64,000 bases of DNA from NCBI RefSeq assembly GCF_005484805.1, contig NZ_CP039432.1:1116001-1180000 (forward strand), written 5' to 3'. Source of the DNA: Rhodococcus sp. SGAir0479 (lineage in GTDB: Bacteria; Actinomycetota; Actinomycetes; Mycobacteriales; Mycobacteriaceae). A program made the position numbers and the translations under genes. Positions 1 to 9,011 of this stretch are shown one piece after another. The notes beneath the pieces are model-generated. The model did no database searches. It was given only the letters and a program-made list of their open reading frames with translations, and had not been told where the DNA came from. The stretch's first letter is position 1. Every line of letters starts with the position of its first letter.

Positions 1-182
1 CCAGGCGGGCGGCGCACCTGCTCGCCGAGACCGGTGCGGGCTCCATCGTCGTCGACTGCGAGACCGGGATGGTCCGGCTGGGCCTGGCCGCCGAACTGGC
101 CCGGGCGTTGCACGGCGGCCACGTGCGCCTCGCGGAGCTGTCCGCCCAGCAGGTCGCCGGCGTCGTCCGCGCGGCTGCCTGA
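1..182 (+). CDS. Magnesium chelatase-family protein, C-terminal end (5' truncated by window)
   Basis: The frame is open from the window edge to TGA at 180-182 and encodes about 59 residues. The residues include SIVVDCETGMVRLGLA and then LARAL and VRLAEL, which I recognise as the C-terminus of actinobacterial magnesium/cobalt chelatase subunits of the ChlD/BchD type with a von Willebrand A domain. Those AAA+ subunits drive metal insertion into a tetrapyrrole. The next gene downstream is cobO, as in mycobacteria, so a role with cobalamin synthesis is plausible. Only the tail is present, so the full domain structure cannot be judged. Confidence 0.7.
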   Translation, partial: RRAAHLLAETGAGSIVVDCETGMVRLGLAAELARALHGGHVRLAELSAQQVAGVVRAAA

Positions 183-210
183 GAACACCTGCCCGAGAAA
201 GGGATTGCAG

Positions 211-825
211 ATGCCGCAGGGCGTACCCGAGAACGTGCCGGCCGACGGGCTCACCACCCGCCAGCGCCGCAACCAGCCGGTCCTCGCAGTCCACACCGGA
301 CCGGGGAAGGGTAAGTCGACCGCGGCCTTCGGCATGGCGCTGCGGGCCTGGAACCAGGGGTTCGACATCGGCGTGTTCCAGTTCGTCAAGAGCGCCAAGT
401 GGAAGGTGGGCGAGGAGGCCACGTTCCGCGCGCTCGGCGAACTGCACGAGAGCAGTGGTGTCGGCGGCCCGGTGAGCTGGCACAAGATGGGCGAGGGCTG
501 GTCGTGGACCCGCAAGCACGGGACCGAGGAGGACCATGCCGCCGCGGCCCTCGAAGGTTGGCGGGAGATCGCGCGGCGACTGGCCGCCCAGACGCACCGG
601 TTCTACGTGCTCGACGAATTCACCTACCCGCTCAAGTGGGGCTGGGTGGACACCGACGAGGTGGTCGAGGTGCTGCGCAACCGGCCCGGCAACCAGCACG
701 TGGTCGTCACCGGCCGGGATGCCCCCCGGGCGCTCGTCGCCGCGGCGGACCTGGTGACTGAGATGACCAAGATCAGGCATCCGATGGACGCGGGGCGCAA
801 GGGCCAACGCGGGATCGAATGGTGA
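211..825 (+). CDS. cobO: Cob(I)yrinic acid a,c-diamide adenosyltransferase
   Basis: This 204-residue cytosolic enzyme of the CobO/BtuR family transfers the adenosyl group of ATP to the cobalt of corrinoids. A P-loop GPGKGKST lies at residues 30-37, and FYVLDEFTYPL and the C-terminal KGQRGIEW are typical of the family. I chose ATG 211 because GAGAAAGG precedes it and because upstream in-frame codons overlap the previous gene and look non-native. The stop codon overlaps the cobB start, so the two are translationally coupled. The order chelatase-cobO-cobB-cysG matches the mycobacterial cobalamin cluster. Confidence 0.93.
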   Translation: MPQGVPENVPADGLTTRQRRNQPVLAVHTGPGKGKSTAAFGMALRAWNQGFDIGVFQFVKSAKWKVGEEATFRALGELHESSGVGGPVSWHKMGEGWSWTRKHGTEEDHAAAALEGWREIARRLAAQTHRFYVLDEFTYPLKWGWVDTDEVVEVLRNRPGNQHVVVTGRDAPRALVAAADLVTEMTKIRHPMDAGRKGQRGIEW

Positions 826-2204
826 GGTCCACCCCGGCCGTCGTGATCGCGGCGCCCGCGTCGGGCAGCGGCAAGACCACCGTCGCCACCGGGCTCGTCG
901 GGGCGCTGCGCGCCGCTGGTGACCGGGTCGCGCCGTTCAAGGTTGGCCCCGACTACATCGATCCCGGCTACCACGCGCTCGCGGCGGGCCGCCCCGGACG
1001 CAACCTCGACACCGTGCTGGTCGGCGCGGACCGGATCGGGCCGCTGTTCCGGCACGGCAGCGACGACTGCGACGTCGCGGTGGTCGAGGGCGTGATGGGA
1101 CTGTTCGACGGCAAGATCGACCCGGGATCCACCGAGCCGTCGGCGGAGGGATCGACCGCGCAGGTCGCCGCCGCGCTGGGGGCACCGGTGGTCCTGGTGA
1201 TCGACGCCCGCGGGCACAGCCAGAGCCTGGCCGCCGTCCTGCACGGTTTCGCCACGTACGACGCGGCGGTGCGTATCGGTGGGGTGATCCTCAACCGGGT
1301 CGGCAGCGCGCGGCACGAGCGGGTGCTGCGGCAGGCGTGCGATCGGGTCGGGTTGCCGGTCCTGGGATCGGTGCCGCGACTGGCCGAGCTCGAGGTGCCG
1401 TCGCGGCACCTGGGCCTGGTACCCGCCGTCGAGCACGGACGCGCCGCGCTCGACGCCGTCGCCGCCATGACCGAACTGGCTGCGGCGCATCTGGATCTGC
1501 CCGCGATCCGGGCCCTCGCGCGCTCGTCGGTGGGCGAGGCCGGGTGGGACCCGAGCGCCGAGGTGGGGTCGGTGCCCGCCGGGCCACGCCCGCGCATCGC
1601 GCTCGCCGGCGGGGTCGCGTTCACCTTCGGCTACGCGGAGCACCGTGAACTACTCGAGGCCGCGGGCGCCGACGTGGTGACGTTCGACCCGCTGCAGGAC
1701 GAACTGCCTTCCGGGACAACCGGCCTGGTACTGCCGGGCGGCTTCCCCGAGGAGCACGCGGTGGCACTGTCGGCGAACAGGCCGCTGCTCGGGCAGGTGC
1801 GGACCCTGGCGTTGGACGGCGCCCCCATCCACGCCGAGTGCGCCGGCCTGCTGTACCTCACCCGCAGCCTCGACGGGCACCCCATGGCCGGGGTGATCGA
1901 CGTCGACGCCCGCTTCGGGTCGCGGCTGACCCTGGGATACCGCGAGGCCGTCGCCGTCTCCGACTCGGTGCTCTTCGACGCCGGAACCCGGGTGACGGGA
2001 CACGAATTCCACCGCACCGCACTGGCAGTCGCTTCCGCGGACCGCTTCGCCCCGGCCTGGGGTTGGCGCGCGTGGGACGCCGGGGCCACGCGGGAAGGCT
2101 TCGTCGGCGGGACCGCGGGGACCGTGCACGCGTCGTACCTGCACACCCATCCCGCCGGAAACCCGCAATCCGTCCGCCGATTCGTGGCGGCCGCCCGTGG
2201 CTGA
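819..2204 (+). CDS. cobB: Cobyrinic acid a,c-diamide synthase (glutamine-hydrolysing)
   Basis: 461 residues, the usual CobB/CbiA length. The N-terminal half is an ATP-binding amidoligase domain with P-loop ASGSGKTT at residues 14-21 and the family signature FKVGPDYIDPGYH. The C-terminal half is a class I glutamine amidotransferase domain: nucleophile Cys341 lies in ECAGLL, and SYLHTHPAG near the end supplies the catalytic His region. It amidates the a and c side chains of cobyrinate or hydrogenobyrinate using glutamine and ATP. The ATG lies inside the end of cobO, and the gene overlaps the following reading frame by 8 bases, so the three genes form one tight operon. Confidence 0.94.
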   Translation: MVRSTPAVVIAAPASGSGKTTVATGLVGALRAAGDRVAPFKVGPDYIDPGYHALAAGRPGRNLDTVLVGADRIGPLFRHGSDDCDVAVVEGVMGLFDGKIDPGSTEPSAEGSTAQVAAALGAPVVLVIDARGHSQSLAAVLHGFATYDAAVRIGGVILNRVGSARHERVLRQACDRVGLPVLGSVPRLAELEVPSRHLGLVPAVEHGRAALDAVAAMTELAAAHLDLPAIRALARSSVGEAGWDPSAEVGSVPAGPRPRIALAGGVAFTFGYAEHRELLEAAGADVVTFDPLQDELPSGTTGLVLPGGFPEEHAVALSANRPLLGQVRTLALDGAPIHAECAGLLYLTRSLDGHPMAGVIDVDARFGSRLTLGYREAVAVSDSVLFDAGTRVTGHEFHRTALAVASADRFAPAWGWRAWDAGATREGFVGGTAGTVHASYLHTHPAGNPQSVRRFVAAARG

Positions 2205-3879
2205 CCTGTGCGTCGGCGTGGGCGCCGGTCGGGGAGTGGACGCTGCCGACATCGTCGCCGCGGTCCGCGCGATCGCCGGTGACCGGACCGTCGCGGTACT
2301 GGCGACGTTGGACCGCAAGGCCGCCCAGGCGCCGTTCGTGGCCGCAGCGAAAACCCTCGGGGCGCAGCTGATCGGGTACACCGCCGCCGAACTGGCGGAA
2401 GTGGAGGTCCCGAACCCCGCCGACGGCGTCGCGCGCGCGGTCGGGACGCCCAGCGTCGCCGAGGCGGCGGCCGTCCTCGCCACCGGCGGCGGGCCGCTGG
2501 TCGCGGCGAAGACGGTGACGAACGGCGTCACCGCCGCCGCCTCCATCGGCGGCACCGCCGCCGCCTCCATTGGCGGCACCGCCGCCGACGCCCGTAGTGT
2601 TTCGGAATCTGTCGAGCGAGTATCCGCATGGATAGGAAGAACGGGGAGACGAGTGTCTGCTTCCGCCGGTGACGAGACCAGCTATTTGGTCGGACTCAAC
2701 CTGACGGACCGTCGTGTCGTGGTGGTCGGTGGCGGCACCGTCGCGCAGCGCCGGCTGGGCCTGTTGGTCGCCTCCGGCGCCCGGGTCCACCTCGTCAGCC
2801 GCGAGGTGACACCCGCGGTCGAAGGCATGGCGACCTCGGGCCTGATCACCCTGGAACTACGCGACTACCGGGACGGTGACCTCGACGGCGCCTGGTACGC
2901 GATCGCGTGCACCGACGAACCCGACACCAACGCGGCGATCGTCGCCGAAGCCGAGCGCAGCCGCATCTTCTGCGTGCGCGCCGACAACGCCCGTGAAGGC
3001 ACCGCGGTCACCCCGGCCACCGGAAGCTACGAAGGACTGAGCATCGGCGTCCTGGCCGGCGGCGCACACCGTCGCTCGGCCGCGGTGCGGACCGCGCTGA
3101 TCGAGGCCCTGCAGTCCGGTGCCGTCACCGACACCGACGAGGCCCCGGCGCCCGGCGTCGCGCTCGTCGGCGGCGGACCGGGCGACCCCGACCTCATCAC
3201 CGTCCGCGGCCGCCGCCTGCTCGCGCGGGCCGACGTCGTCGTCGCCGACCGGCTCGCGCCGCCGGAGTTGCTCGCCGAACTGGGTCCGCACGTCGAGGTG
3301 ATCGACGCCGCCAAGATCCCGTACGGACGCGCGATGGCGCAGGAGGCGATCAATGCCGCGCTGATCGACGGTGCGAAGGCGGGCAAATTCGTGGTCCGGC
3401 TCAAGGGCGGCGACCCGTACGTGTTCGGCCGCGGCTTCGAGGAACTCGAGGCGTGCGCGGCCGCGGGTGTCCCGGTGACCGTCGTCCCCGGCATCACCAG
3501 CGCGATCTCGGTGCCGTCCGCGGCCGGGATCCCCGTCACCCACCGCGGAGTCACCCACGAGTTCGTCGTGGTGAGCGGGCACGTCGCCCCCGACCACCCG
3601 GATTCGCTCGTCGACTGGGCGGCCCTCGCGAAGCTGCGCGGGACCATCGTGCTGCTCATGGCCGTCGAACGGATCGAGCAGTTCGCGAGCGTGCTCGTCG
3701 CGGGCGGCCGTCCGGCCGACACTCCGGTCACCGTGATCCAGGAAGGCACGCTGCGCACCCAGCGGGTGCTGCGGGCCGACCTCGCGACCGTCGCGGCGCG
3801 GGTGCGGGAGGAGAACATCCGCCCGCCCGCGATCGTGGTCGTCGGCACGGTGGCGGGTTTCTGCGCCGACGCTCGGTAA
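2197..3879 (+). CDS. cysG: CobE/CbiG C-terminal domain fused to CysG-type precorrin-2 dehydrogenase / uroporphyrin-III C-methyltransferase
   Basis: One uninterrupted 560-residue frame from GTG 2197. Residues 1-110 resemble the CobE/CbiG C-terminal domain of cobalamin synthesis (VGVGAGRGV, LATLDRKA, VTNGVT). Residues 112-152 form a linker with a duplicated octapeptide. From about 165 there is an NAD-dependent precorrin-2 dehydrogenase (VVVVGGGTVAQRR), and from about 320 a SAM-dependent uroporphyrinogen III methyltransferase (LVGGGPGDPDL, VVPGITSAISVPSAAGIP). The CysG part makes precorrin-2 and sirohydrochlorin for siroheme and B12. GTG 2653 (residue 153), preceded by GGGGAGACGA, is where a separate CysG of about 408 residues would start, so internal initiation is possible. 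I do not see the E. coli-type N-terminal arrangement altered otherwise. Confidence 0.85.
   Translation: MADLCVGVGAGRGVDAADIVAAVRAIAGDRTVAVLATLDRKAAQAPFVAAAKTLGAQLIGYTAAELAEVEVPNPADGVARAVGTPSVAEAAAVLATGGGPLVAAKTVTNGVTAAASIGGTAAASIGGTAADARSVSESVERVSAWIGRTGRRVSASAGDETSYLVGLNLTDRRVVVVGGGTVAQRRLGLLVASGARVHLVSREVTPAVEGMATSGLITLELRDYRDGDLDGAWYAIACTDEPDTNAAIVAEAERSRIFCVRADNAREGTAVTPATGSYEGLSIGVLAGGAHRRSAAVRTALIEALQSGAVTDTDEAPAPGVALVGGGPGDPDLITVRGRRLLARADVVVADRLAPPELLAELGPHVEVIDAAKIPYGRAMAQEAINAALIDGAKAGKFVVRLKGGDPYVFGRGFEELEACAAAGVPVTVVPGITSAISVPSAAGIPVTHRGVTHEFVVVSGHVAPDHPDSLVDWAALAKLRGTIVLLMAVERIEQFASVLVAGGRPADTPVTVIQEGTLRTQRVLRADLATVAARVREENIRPPAIVVVGTVAGFCADAR
2530..2586 (+). repeat. 24-bp tandem duplication in the CobE-CysG linker
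   Basis: Two 24-base units at 2530-2553 and 2554-2577 differ at one base (C2547 versus T2571). A 9-base partial third copy follows at 2578-2586. The units encode TAAASIGG twice and then TAA. The length is a multiple of three, so the duplication keeps the CobE and CysG domains in one frame. Confidence 0.9.
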
Positions 3880-3890
3880 CGTGAACTCTC

Positions 3891-5372
3891 GTGTCTGACT
3901 CCACCGCCGTGAAGTACCCCGTGACCACGCGGGCGTTCGGCCTCGCGATCATCGTTCTCAGCGGCATGCAGCTGATGATGGTGCTCGACGGCACCGTCGC
4001 CTCCCTCGCGCTCGCCAAGATCCAGGAAGATTTGGGCCTCAGCGATTCCGGCCGCAACTGGGTGATCACGTCGTACGCGCTCACGTTCGGTGGTCTGATG
4101 CTGCTCGGCGGTCGCGTCGGCGACGCGTTCGGGCGCAAACGCGTCTTCATCGGGGGCGTCGCACTGTTCACGCTCGCGTCGCTGCTGTGCGGGTTGGCCT
4201 TCAACGAGGCCACGCTCGTCGCCGCCCGCGCCCTGCAGGGTGTCGGCGCGGCCATCGCCTCGCCCACGGCACTCGCGCTGGTCGCGACGACGTTCGCGCC
4301 CGGCCCGGTCCGCAACCAGGCCATCGCGATCTTCGCGGCCATGACCGGCGTGGGATCGGTGACCGGGTTGATCATCGGGGGTGCGCTCACCGAGGTGTCG
4401 TGGCGGTGGATCTTCCTCATCAACGTCCCGATCGGCCTGGTGATCCTGGTGCTCGCGTTCCGCGCGCTCGAGGAGACCGGTGCCGAGCGACTCAAACTCG
4501 ACGTTCCGGGGGCCGTCCTGGCCACCCTCGGCTGCACGGGGGTCGTGTACGGCTTCACGGAGGGTCCGGAGATGGGCTGGGGCAGCCCCGCGGTCCTGAT
4601 CGGCCTGATCGGTGGGTTCGTCCTGCTGGTCGCGTTCCTCGCCGTCGAGCGCCGCGCCGACAACCCACTGCTGCCGTTCTCGCTGTTCCGCAACCGTAGC
4701 CGCGTCGCGACGTTCGTCTCGCTCGCGCTCGTCGGCATGGTGATGTTCTCGCTGGCCCCGTTCGTCGCGTTGTTCGTGCAGGACGTCCTCGCCTACACGC
4801 CGCTGCGGGCCGGCCTGGCGTTCGTGCCGTTCGCGTTCGGACTCGGCGCTGCCGCGTTCGTCGCGTCCAAGCTCGCGGTGAAGGTGGCGCCACGGTGGCT
4901 CGTCGTGACCGGCACGCTCATCACGTTCGTCGGCCTGCTGTACGGGTCGACGCTCGATGTGTCCGCGACCTACCTCGGCAACCTGTTCATGCTCGTCGTC
5001 GGTGTCGGCTTCGGTGTGGGCCTCGCGGTGGTGCCGCTGCCGCTGTGCGCCATCGCCGGTGTCGGCCCGCAGGAGATCGGCCCGCTGGCCGCGATCGCCC
5101 AGGTGGCGCAGGTCCTCTTCGGTCCCGTCGGTCTCGCGATCGTCGGCGCGATGGCGACGTCGAAGACGCTCTCGCTCGGCGGCGTGTCCGGGCTCCCCGC
5201 GGGTGAGATGAACCCGGCGCAACTGGACGCGCTGTCGAGCGGGTACACCTTCGCGCTGCTCGGCTGCGCGATCCTGGCCGCGCTCGCGGCGGTGGCCGCG
5301 TTGTTCATCCGGTTCACGCCCGCACAGGTCGCCCAGGCGCAGGCGGCGGAGAAGGCGGCGCAGCAGGCGTGA
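3891..5372 (+). CDS. efpA: MFS drug efflux transporter, DHA2 family, EfpA-like
   Basis: 493 residues, strongly hydrophobic, with the length and spacing of a 14-helix DHA2-type proton antiporter. MFS motif A is visible as GGRVGDAFGRKRVF in the first cytoplasmic loop, and a motif C-like segment runs through GVGSVTGLIIGGAL. The C-terminus ends in an Ala/Gln-rich tail. In M. tuberculosis the gene between cysG and proS is the efflux pump efpA; the same position here, together with sequence character, supports orthology. Start GTG 3891 is preceded by a -10-like TAACGT at 3877-3882, eight bases upstream, so a leaderless transcript is possible. Likely substrates are lipophilic compounds or drugs, which cannot be read from the sequence. 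Confidence 0.82.
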   Translation: MSDSTAVKYPVTTRAFGLAIIVLSGMQLMMVLDGTVASLALAKIQEDLGLSDSGRNWVITSYALTFGGLMLLGGRVGDAFGRKRVFIGGVALFTLASLLCGLAFNEATLVAARALQGVGAAIASPTALALVATTFAPGPVRNQAIAIFAAMTGVGSVTGLIIGGALTEVSWRWIFLINVPIGLVILVLAFRALEETGAERLKLDVPGAVLATLGCTGVVYGFTEGPEMGWGSPAVLIGLIGGFVLLVAFLAVERRADNPLLPFSLFRNRSRVATFVSLALVGMVMFSLAPFVALFVQDVLAYTPLRAGLAFVPFAFGLGAAAFVASKLAVKVAPRWLVVTGTLITFVGLLYGSTLDVSATYLGNLFMLVVGVGFGVGLAVVPLPLCAIAGVGPQEIGPLAAIAQVAQVLFGPVGLAIVGAMATSKTLSLGGVSGLPAGEMNPAQLDALSSGYTFALLGCAILAALAAVAALFIRFTPAQVAQAQAAEKAAQQA

Positions 5373-5416
5373 CCGCCCGTGCGCATTTTCGGGAGCGGGA
5401 AGCACCGGAAGGGCGG
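5373..5416 (+). terminator. Possible terminator after the EfpA-like gene
   Basis: CCGCCC at 5373-5378 can pair with GGGCGG at 5411-5416, and GTGC 5379-5382 with GCAC 5402-5405, giving an interrupted stem. There is no T-tract, which is common in high-GC actinobacteria. The stem is imperfect, so support is weak. Confidence 0.3.
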
Positions 5417-5433
5417 ACGGGTGCGGAGCGCCT

Positions 5434-5439
5434 TATCAT
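5434..5439 (+). promoter_or_regulatory. -10 element TATCAT for a leaderless transcript of the DMT gene
   Basis: TATCAT ends six bases before the GTG start at 5446, and no Shine-Dalgarno sequence is present. This is the usual geometry of actinobacterial leaderless promoters. No clear -35 was found. Confidence 0.45.
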
Positions 5440-5445
5440 TTCGCG

Positions 5446-6318
5446 GTGGCCGCCACTGTGCTCTCCGTCCTGCTCGCCGTCGGCTCGGCGCTGTGCATAG
5501 CGATCGGGAACGTGATGCGGCAGCGGGCGGCGGCGTCGGCTCCACTCGCGAAGTCCGTTCACGACCGTCGGTGGTGGGTCGGGGCGCTGGCCGGGGCGGG
5601 CGGCTACGCGCTGCAGGCCGCCGCACTCGGGGTCGGCTCACTGCTGCTCGTCCAGCCGCTGCTCGTGCTGTCGCTGATGTTCGCGCTGCCGCTCGGCGCG
5701 CGCGTGTCCGGCCGGGCGGTGCGTCCCGCCGATTGGTGGTGGGCGGCGATCCTCACCGTCTCCGTCGCAGTGCTCGTCGTCGTCGGTGATCCCCGTCCCG
5801 GAGAGGTTCGAGCCGAGACCTGGCACTGGGCGATCGTCGTCCTGGTGGGGCTACCGGCCCTGGCGCTGTGCCTACTCGGGGCGCGGAGTGGCCCGCCGGC
5901 CCGCCGCGCGCTGCTGCTCGGACTCGCCGGTGGTGCACTGTTCGGGGTGGGCGCGGTCCTGACCAAGTCCGTGGTGCATCTGCTCGCTCGTGGACCCGTC
6001 CCGCTGTTGACGTCGCTCGAGCTCTACGTGCTGGTCGTGGTGTTCGCAGCGGCCGTCGTGTTGCAGCAGCTCGCGTTCGGCGCGGGAGAACTGCAGGCGT
6101 CGTTGCCCGCGACCACGGTGACCGAGCCGGCCGTCGCCACCGTCCTCGGATTCGTCGTCCTCGGTGAGTATCTCGACGTCGACGGGCGGATGGGCGTCCT
6201 GCTCGTCGGGGCGCTCGCAGCAACGGCGGCGGCCGTCGTGGCGCTGGCGCGCAGCTCCGCCGGACCGGAGCGAACCGTCGGCGCACCCGAGGCGGATCCC
6301 GCCGCCCCGCGCACCTGA
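5446..6318 (+). CDS. DMT/EamA-like integral membrane protein
   Basis: 290 residues with roughly nine to ten hydrophobic helices and short loops. It resembles the actinobacterial branch of the drug/metabolite transporter superfamily: an N-terminal half with NVMRQRAA, and a second half ending in the EamA-like segment ATTVTEPAVATVLGFVVLGE, where Pro and Glu are conserved in the family. Substrate and direction of transport are unknown. It stands alone between the EfpA-like pump and the minus-strand yaaA gene. The start is GTG 5446; a -10 hexamer just upstream suggests the mRNA begins at or near the start codon. Confidence 0.75.
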   Translation: MAATVLSVLLAVGSALCIAIGNVMRQRAAASAPLAKSVHDRRWWVGALAGAGGYALQAAALGVGSLLLVQPLLVLSLMFALPLGARVSGRAVRPADWWWAAILTVSVAVLVVVGDPRPGEVRAETWHWAIVVLVGLPALALCLLGARSGPPARRALLLGLAGGALFGVGAVLTKSVVHLLARGPVPLLTSLELYVLVVVFAAAVVLQQLAFGAGELQASLPATTVTEPAVATVLGFVVLGEYLDVDGRMGVLLVGALAATAAAVVALARSSAGPERTVGAPEADPAAPRT

Positions 6319-6385
6319 ATCTTCACGGTTTCGAAGCGGCGCGGCGGCGTCGGTGCTGGGTCGGGCACGCTCTTTCGCGTAGCCG

Positions 6386-7129
6386 TCAGGTCAGGATGAT
6401 CAGTTCGGTGTCCGACGCGATCTCCACGCGCAGCCCCGCCTTCGAGGCCACCCGCGCGACCCCCTTGACGTCGGTGGGCTCGGCGCGGGACACGGTGAGC
6501 GCCCGGGCCAGCAGCCCCTTGTGGTGCTTGTTGAAGTGGCTCACCACCTTCCGCGAACCGTCCGGTTGTTCGGTGAGGACGGTCGCGACCACCGCGTCCG
6601 GGACCGGACCCAGTTGCTGGTACGTGCCCGACCGCAGGTCCACCACGAGGCCGCCGTCGGCCTCGCTCCGCAACGCGTCCGTCAGTTCCGGCTTCCACAG
6701 CGCCTGCAGCGTGCCGAAACCGGGCAGTTTGGAGCCTCCGGACAGTCGGTACGCGGGAATGGGGTCCCCGGCCCGGACCGCGCCGAACAGTGCCGACCCC
6801 ATCGCCACGCGGCGGAAGGCCTTCTCGCGCTGCACCTTGGTGAACGAGGTCGCGTCGAGCGCGTCGAACAGCACGCCGGTGTACCGCTCGAGCGCCGGGC
6901 GGGTCGGCGAGACCCACAACTTGGCGTTGCGCTCGATCTCGTCGGCCTGCTTGGGGCCGAGGCCCAGCGCCAGACTCGAGGCCTCGGTGTCGGCCGCCAG
7001 GTCGACGAGCGCGGTCACCAGCAGCTCGCGGGTTTCGGTCAGTTGCGGCATCGACAGCTCGCCCAGATCGAGCGGCGCGCCCTTTCCGCCGTCGGATTTC
7101 GTTTCGGAAGGGGGGAGTAGCACCAGCAC
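6386..7129 (-). CDS. yaaA: YaaA / UPF0246 family peroxide-stress protein
   Basis: 247 residues when started at GTG 7129. The N-terminus [12 protein letters not shown] matches the family start. The body contains [21 protein letters not shown] and [17 protein letters not shown], both characteristic of YaaA proteins. In E. coli YaaA lowers intracellular free iron and limits oxidative DNA damage under peroxide; the biochemistry is little known. GGTGGACGAT just upstream can act as ribosome-binding site. Longer in-frame starts to 7210 add an Arg/Pro-rich stretch not typical of the family. The gene is divergent from proS with about 105 bases between. Confidence 0.85.
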   Translation of the reverse strand: MLVLLPPSETKSDGGKGAPLDLGELSMPQLTETRELLVTALVDLAADTEASSLALGLGPKQADEIERNAKLWVSPTRPALERYTGVLFDALDATSFTKVQREKAFRRVAMGSALFGAVRAGDPIPAYRLSGGSKLPGFGTLQALWKPELTDALRSEADGGLVVDLRSGTYQQLGPVPDAVVATVLTEQPDGSRKVVSHFNKHHKGLLARALTVSRAEPTDVKGVARVASKAGLRVEIASDTELIILT

Positions 7130-7220
7130 GATCGTCCACCGTACCGGGCGGCCCCCACCCGGCCGTGGGGCACAGCCGCGCCGACGGCTGCCCAGGGTCG
7201 GTCTTCGCACCTCAACCGAC

Positions 7221-7226
7221 TAGGCT
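7221..7226 (+). promoter_or_regulatory. -10 element TAGGCT for leaderless proS
   Basis: TAGGCT lies eight bases before the GTG of proS, with no ribosome-binding site between. The identical hexamer also precedes ribF in this window. A -35 is not obvious. Confidence 0.5.
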
Positions 7227-7234
7227 GCTACACC

Positions 7235-8980
7235 GTGATCACCCGCATGTCGCACCTGTTCCTCCGTACCCTCCGCGACGACCCGGCCGACGCCGAGGTC
7301 GCCAGCCACAAGCTGCTGGTGCGCGCCGGCTACGTGCGGCGTATCGCGCCCGGCGTCTACTCGTGGCTGCCACTGGGACTCAAGGTGCTCCGCGAGGTGG
7401 AGCGGGTGGTCCGCGAGGAGATGAACGCGATCGGCGGGCAGGAGATCCTGCTGCCGGCGCTGCTGCCGCGGGATCCCTACGAGACGTCCAACCGGTGGAC
7501 CGAGTACGGCGACGGCCTGTTCCGGTTGAAGGACCGCAAGGGCAACGACATGATGCTCGGTCCGACGCACGAGGAACTGTTCGCGCTCACCGTCAAGGGC
7601 GAGTACAACTCGTACAAGGATTTCCCGGTCACGCTGTACCAGGTGCAGACCAAGTACCGCGACGAGGAGCGTCCCCGCGCCGGCATCCTGCGCGGCCGCG
7701 AGTTCGTGATGAAGGACTCCTACAGCTTCGACCTCACCGACGAGGGCCTGGCCGCGTCGTATCGGGCGCACCGCGACGCCTACGAGCGCATCTTCCAGCG
7801 CCTCGGCGTCAAGTACGTCATCGTATCGGCGACGTCCGGCGCCATGGGTGGCAGCGCGTCGGAGGAGTTCCTCGCCGAGAGCGAGATCGGCGAGGACACC
7901 TACGTCCGGTGCGTCGAGTCCGGCTACGCCGCCAACGTCGAGGCCGTCAAGACCCTCGCGCCCGCACCGATCCCGTTCGACGGGCTGCCCGAGGCCGTCG
8001 TCCACGACACCCCCGACACCCCGACCATCGACTCGCTCGTCGAGTGGGCGAACGGGGCCGGGCTGGGCCGGACGATCACGGCGGCCGACACCCTCAAGAA
8101 CATCATCGTCAAGACCCGCGTGCCGGGCGGCGAGTGGGAACTGCTGGGCATCGGCATCCCCGGGGACCGCGAGGTGGACGACAAGCGCGTCGAGGCGTCG
8201 CTCGAGCCCGCCGAGGTGGCGCTGCTCACCGACGAGGACTTCGCGCGGCACCCCTTCCTGGTCAAGGGTTACATCGGACCGAAGGCATTGCTGGAGAACG
8301 AGGTTCGTTACCTCGTCGATCCGCGCGTGGTCGACGGAACGGCGTGGATCACCGGTGCCGACGTCGCGGGCAAGCACTACGTCGACCTGGTCGCCGGCCG
8401 CGACTTCACCCCGGACGGCACCATCGAGGCGGCCGAGGTCCGCGACGGTGACCCGTCGCCCGACGGCGCCGGTCCGCTCGTGTCGGCTCGCGGCATCGAG
8501 ATCGGGCACGTCTTCCAGCTCGGCCGCAAGTACACCGACGCGTTCGCCGTCGACGTCCTCGCCGAGAACGGCAAGCCGGTGCGCCCGACCATGGGCTCCT
8601 ACGGCGTCGGCGTCTCCCGCCTCGTCGCGGTCATCGCCGAGCAGCATCACGACGAGAAGGGCCTGCGCTGGCCCGCCGAGGTCACGCCGTTCGACGTGCA
8701 TCTGGTGATCGCCAACAAGGACGACGCCGCCCGCGAGGGCGCCGAGGCGCTGGCCGCCGAGCTCGACAAGGCCGGCGTGGAGGTGCTCTTCGACGACCGC
8801 AAGGCGTCCCCGGGTGTGAAGTTCAAGGACTCCGAGCTGATCGGCGTCCCGCACGTCGTGGTCGTCGGCCGCGGCTACGCCGAGGGCAAGGTGGAGGTGC
8901 GGGACCGCTTCACCGGCGAATCCCGTGAGGTCGCCGCCGACAGCGCGCTGGCCGACATACTCGCGACCGTCCGCAACTGA
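7235..8980 (+). CDS. proS: Prolyl-tRNA synthetase
   Basis: 581 residues, the long bacterial type with an inserted editing domain that clears mischarged alanyl-tRNA(Pro). The class II core is seen in [20 protein letters not shown] and FVMKDSYSF near residues 108-165. The insertion runs roughly from 220 to 390, and the C-terminal anticodon-binding domain includes [20 protein letters not shown]. The N-terminus [20 protein letters not shown] agrees with mycobacterial ProS, supporting GTG 7235; ATG 7247 is a possible second start. In mycobacteria proS also follows efpA. It charges tRNA(Pro) in the cytosol. Confidence 0.96.
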   Translation: MITRMSHLFLRTLRDDPADAEVASHKLLVRAGYVRRIAPGVYSWLPLGLKVLREVERVVREEMNAIGGQEILLPALLPRDPYETSNRWTEYGDGLFRLKDRKGNDMMLGPTHEELFALTVKGEYNSYKDFPVTLYQVQTKYRDEERPRAGILRGREFVMKDSYSFDLTDEGLAASYRAHRDAYERIFQRLGVKYVIVSATSGAMGGSASEEFLAESEIGEDTYVRCVESGYAANVEAVKTLAPAPIPFDGLPEAVVHDTPDTPTIDSLVEWANGAGLGRTITAADTLKNIIVKTRVPGGEWELLGIGIPGDREVDDKRVEASLEPAEVALLTDEDFARHPFLVKGYIGPKALLENEVRYLVDPRVVDGTAWITGADVAGKHYVDLVAGRDFTPDGTIEAAEVRDGDPSPDGAGPLVSARGIEIGHVFQLGRKYTDAFAVDVLAENGKPVRPTMGSYGVGVSRLVAVIAEQHHDEKGLRWPAEVTPFDVHLVIANKDDAAREGAEALAAELDKAGVEVLFDDRKASPGVKFKDSELIGVPHVVVVGRGYAEGKVEVRDRFTGESREVAADSALADILATVRN

Positions 8981-8991
8981 CCGCGGCCGGC

Positions 8992-9009
8992 CGGACGGCT
9001 GTGCGTCCG
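8992..9009. terminator. Hairpin between convergent proS and SDR genes
   Basis: CGGACG (8992-8997) pairs with CGTCCG (9004-9009) around a six-base loop, within the 31-base gap between two convergent stops. It could end transcription from either side. There is no T-tract. Confidence 0.4.
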
Positions 9010-9011
9010 TC

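Noticed and set aside
2530-2586. Possible CRISPR-like repeat
   Set aside because: The units are directly adjacent without spacers, lie in a coding frame, and encode a repeated octapeptide.
3027-5405. Long minus-strand open frame antisense to cysG and the EfpA-like gene
   Set aside because: Its composition is very rich in Arg, Asp and Glu, as expected for a shadow frame in high-GC DNA, and the plus-strand genes have strong family motifs.
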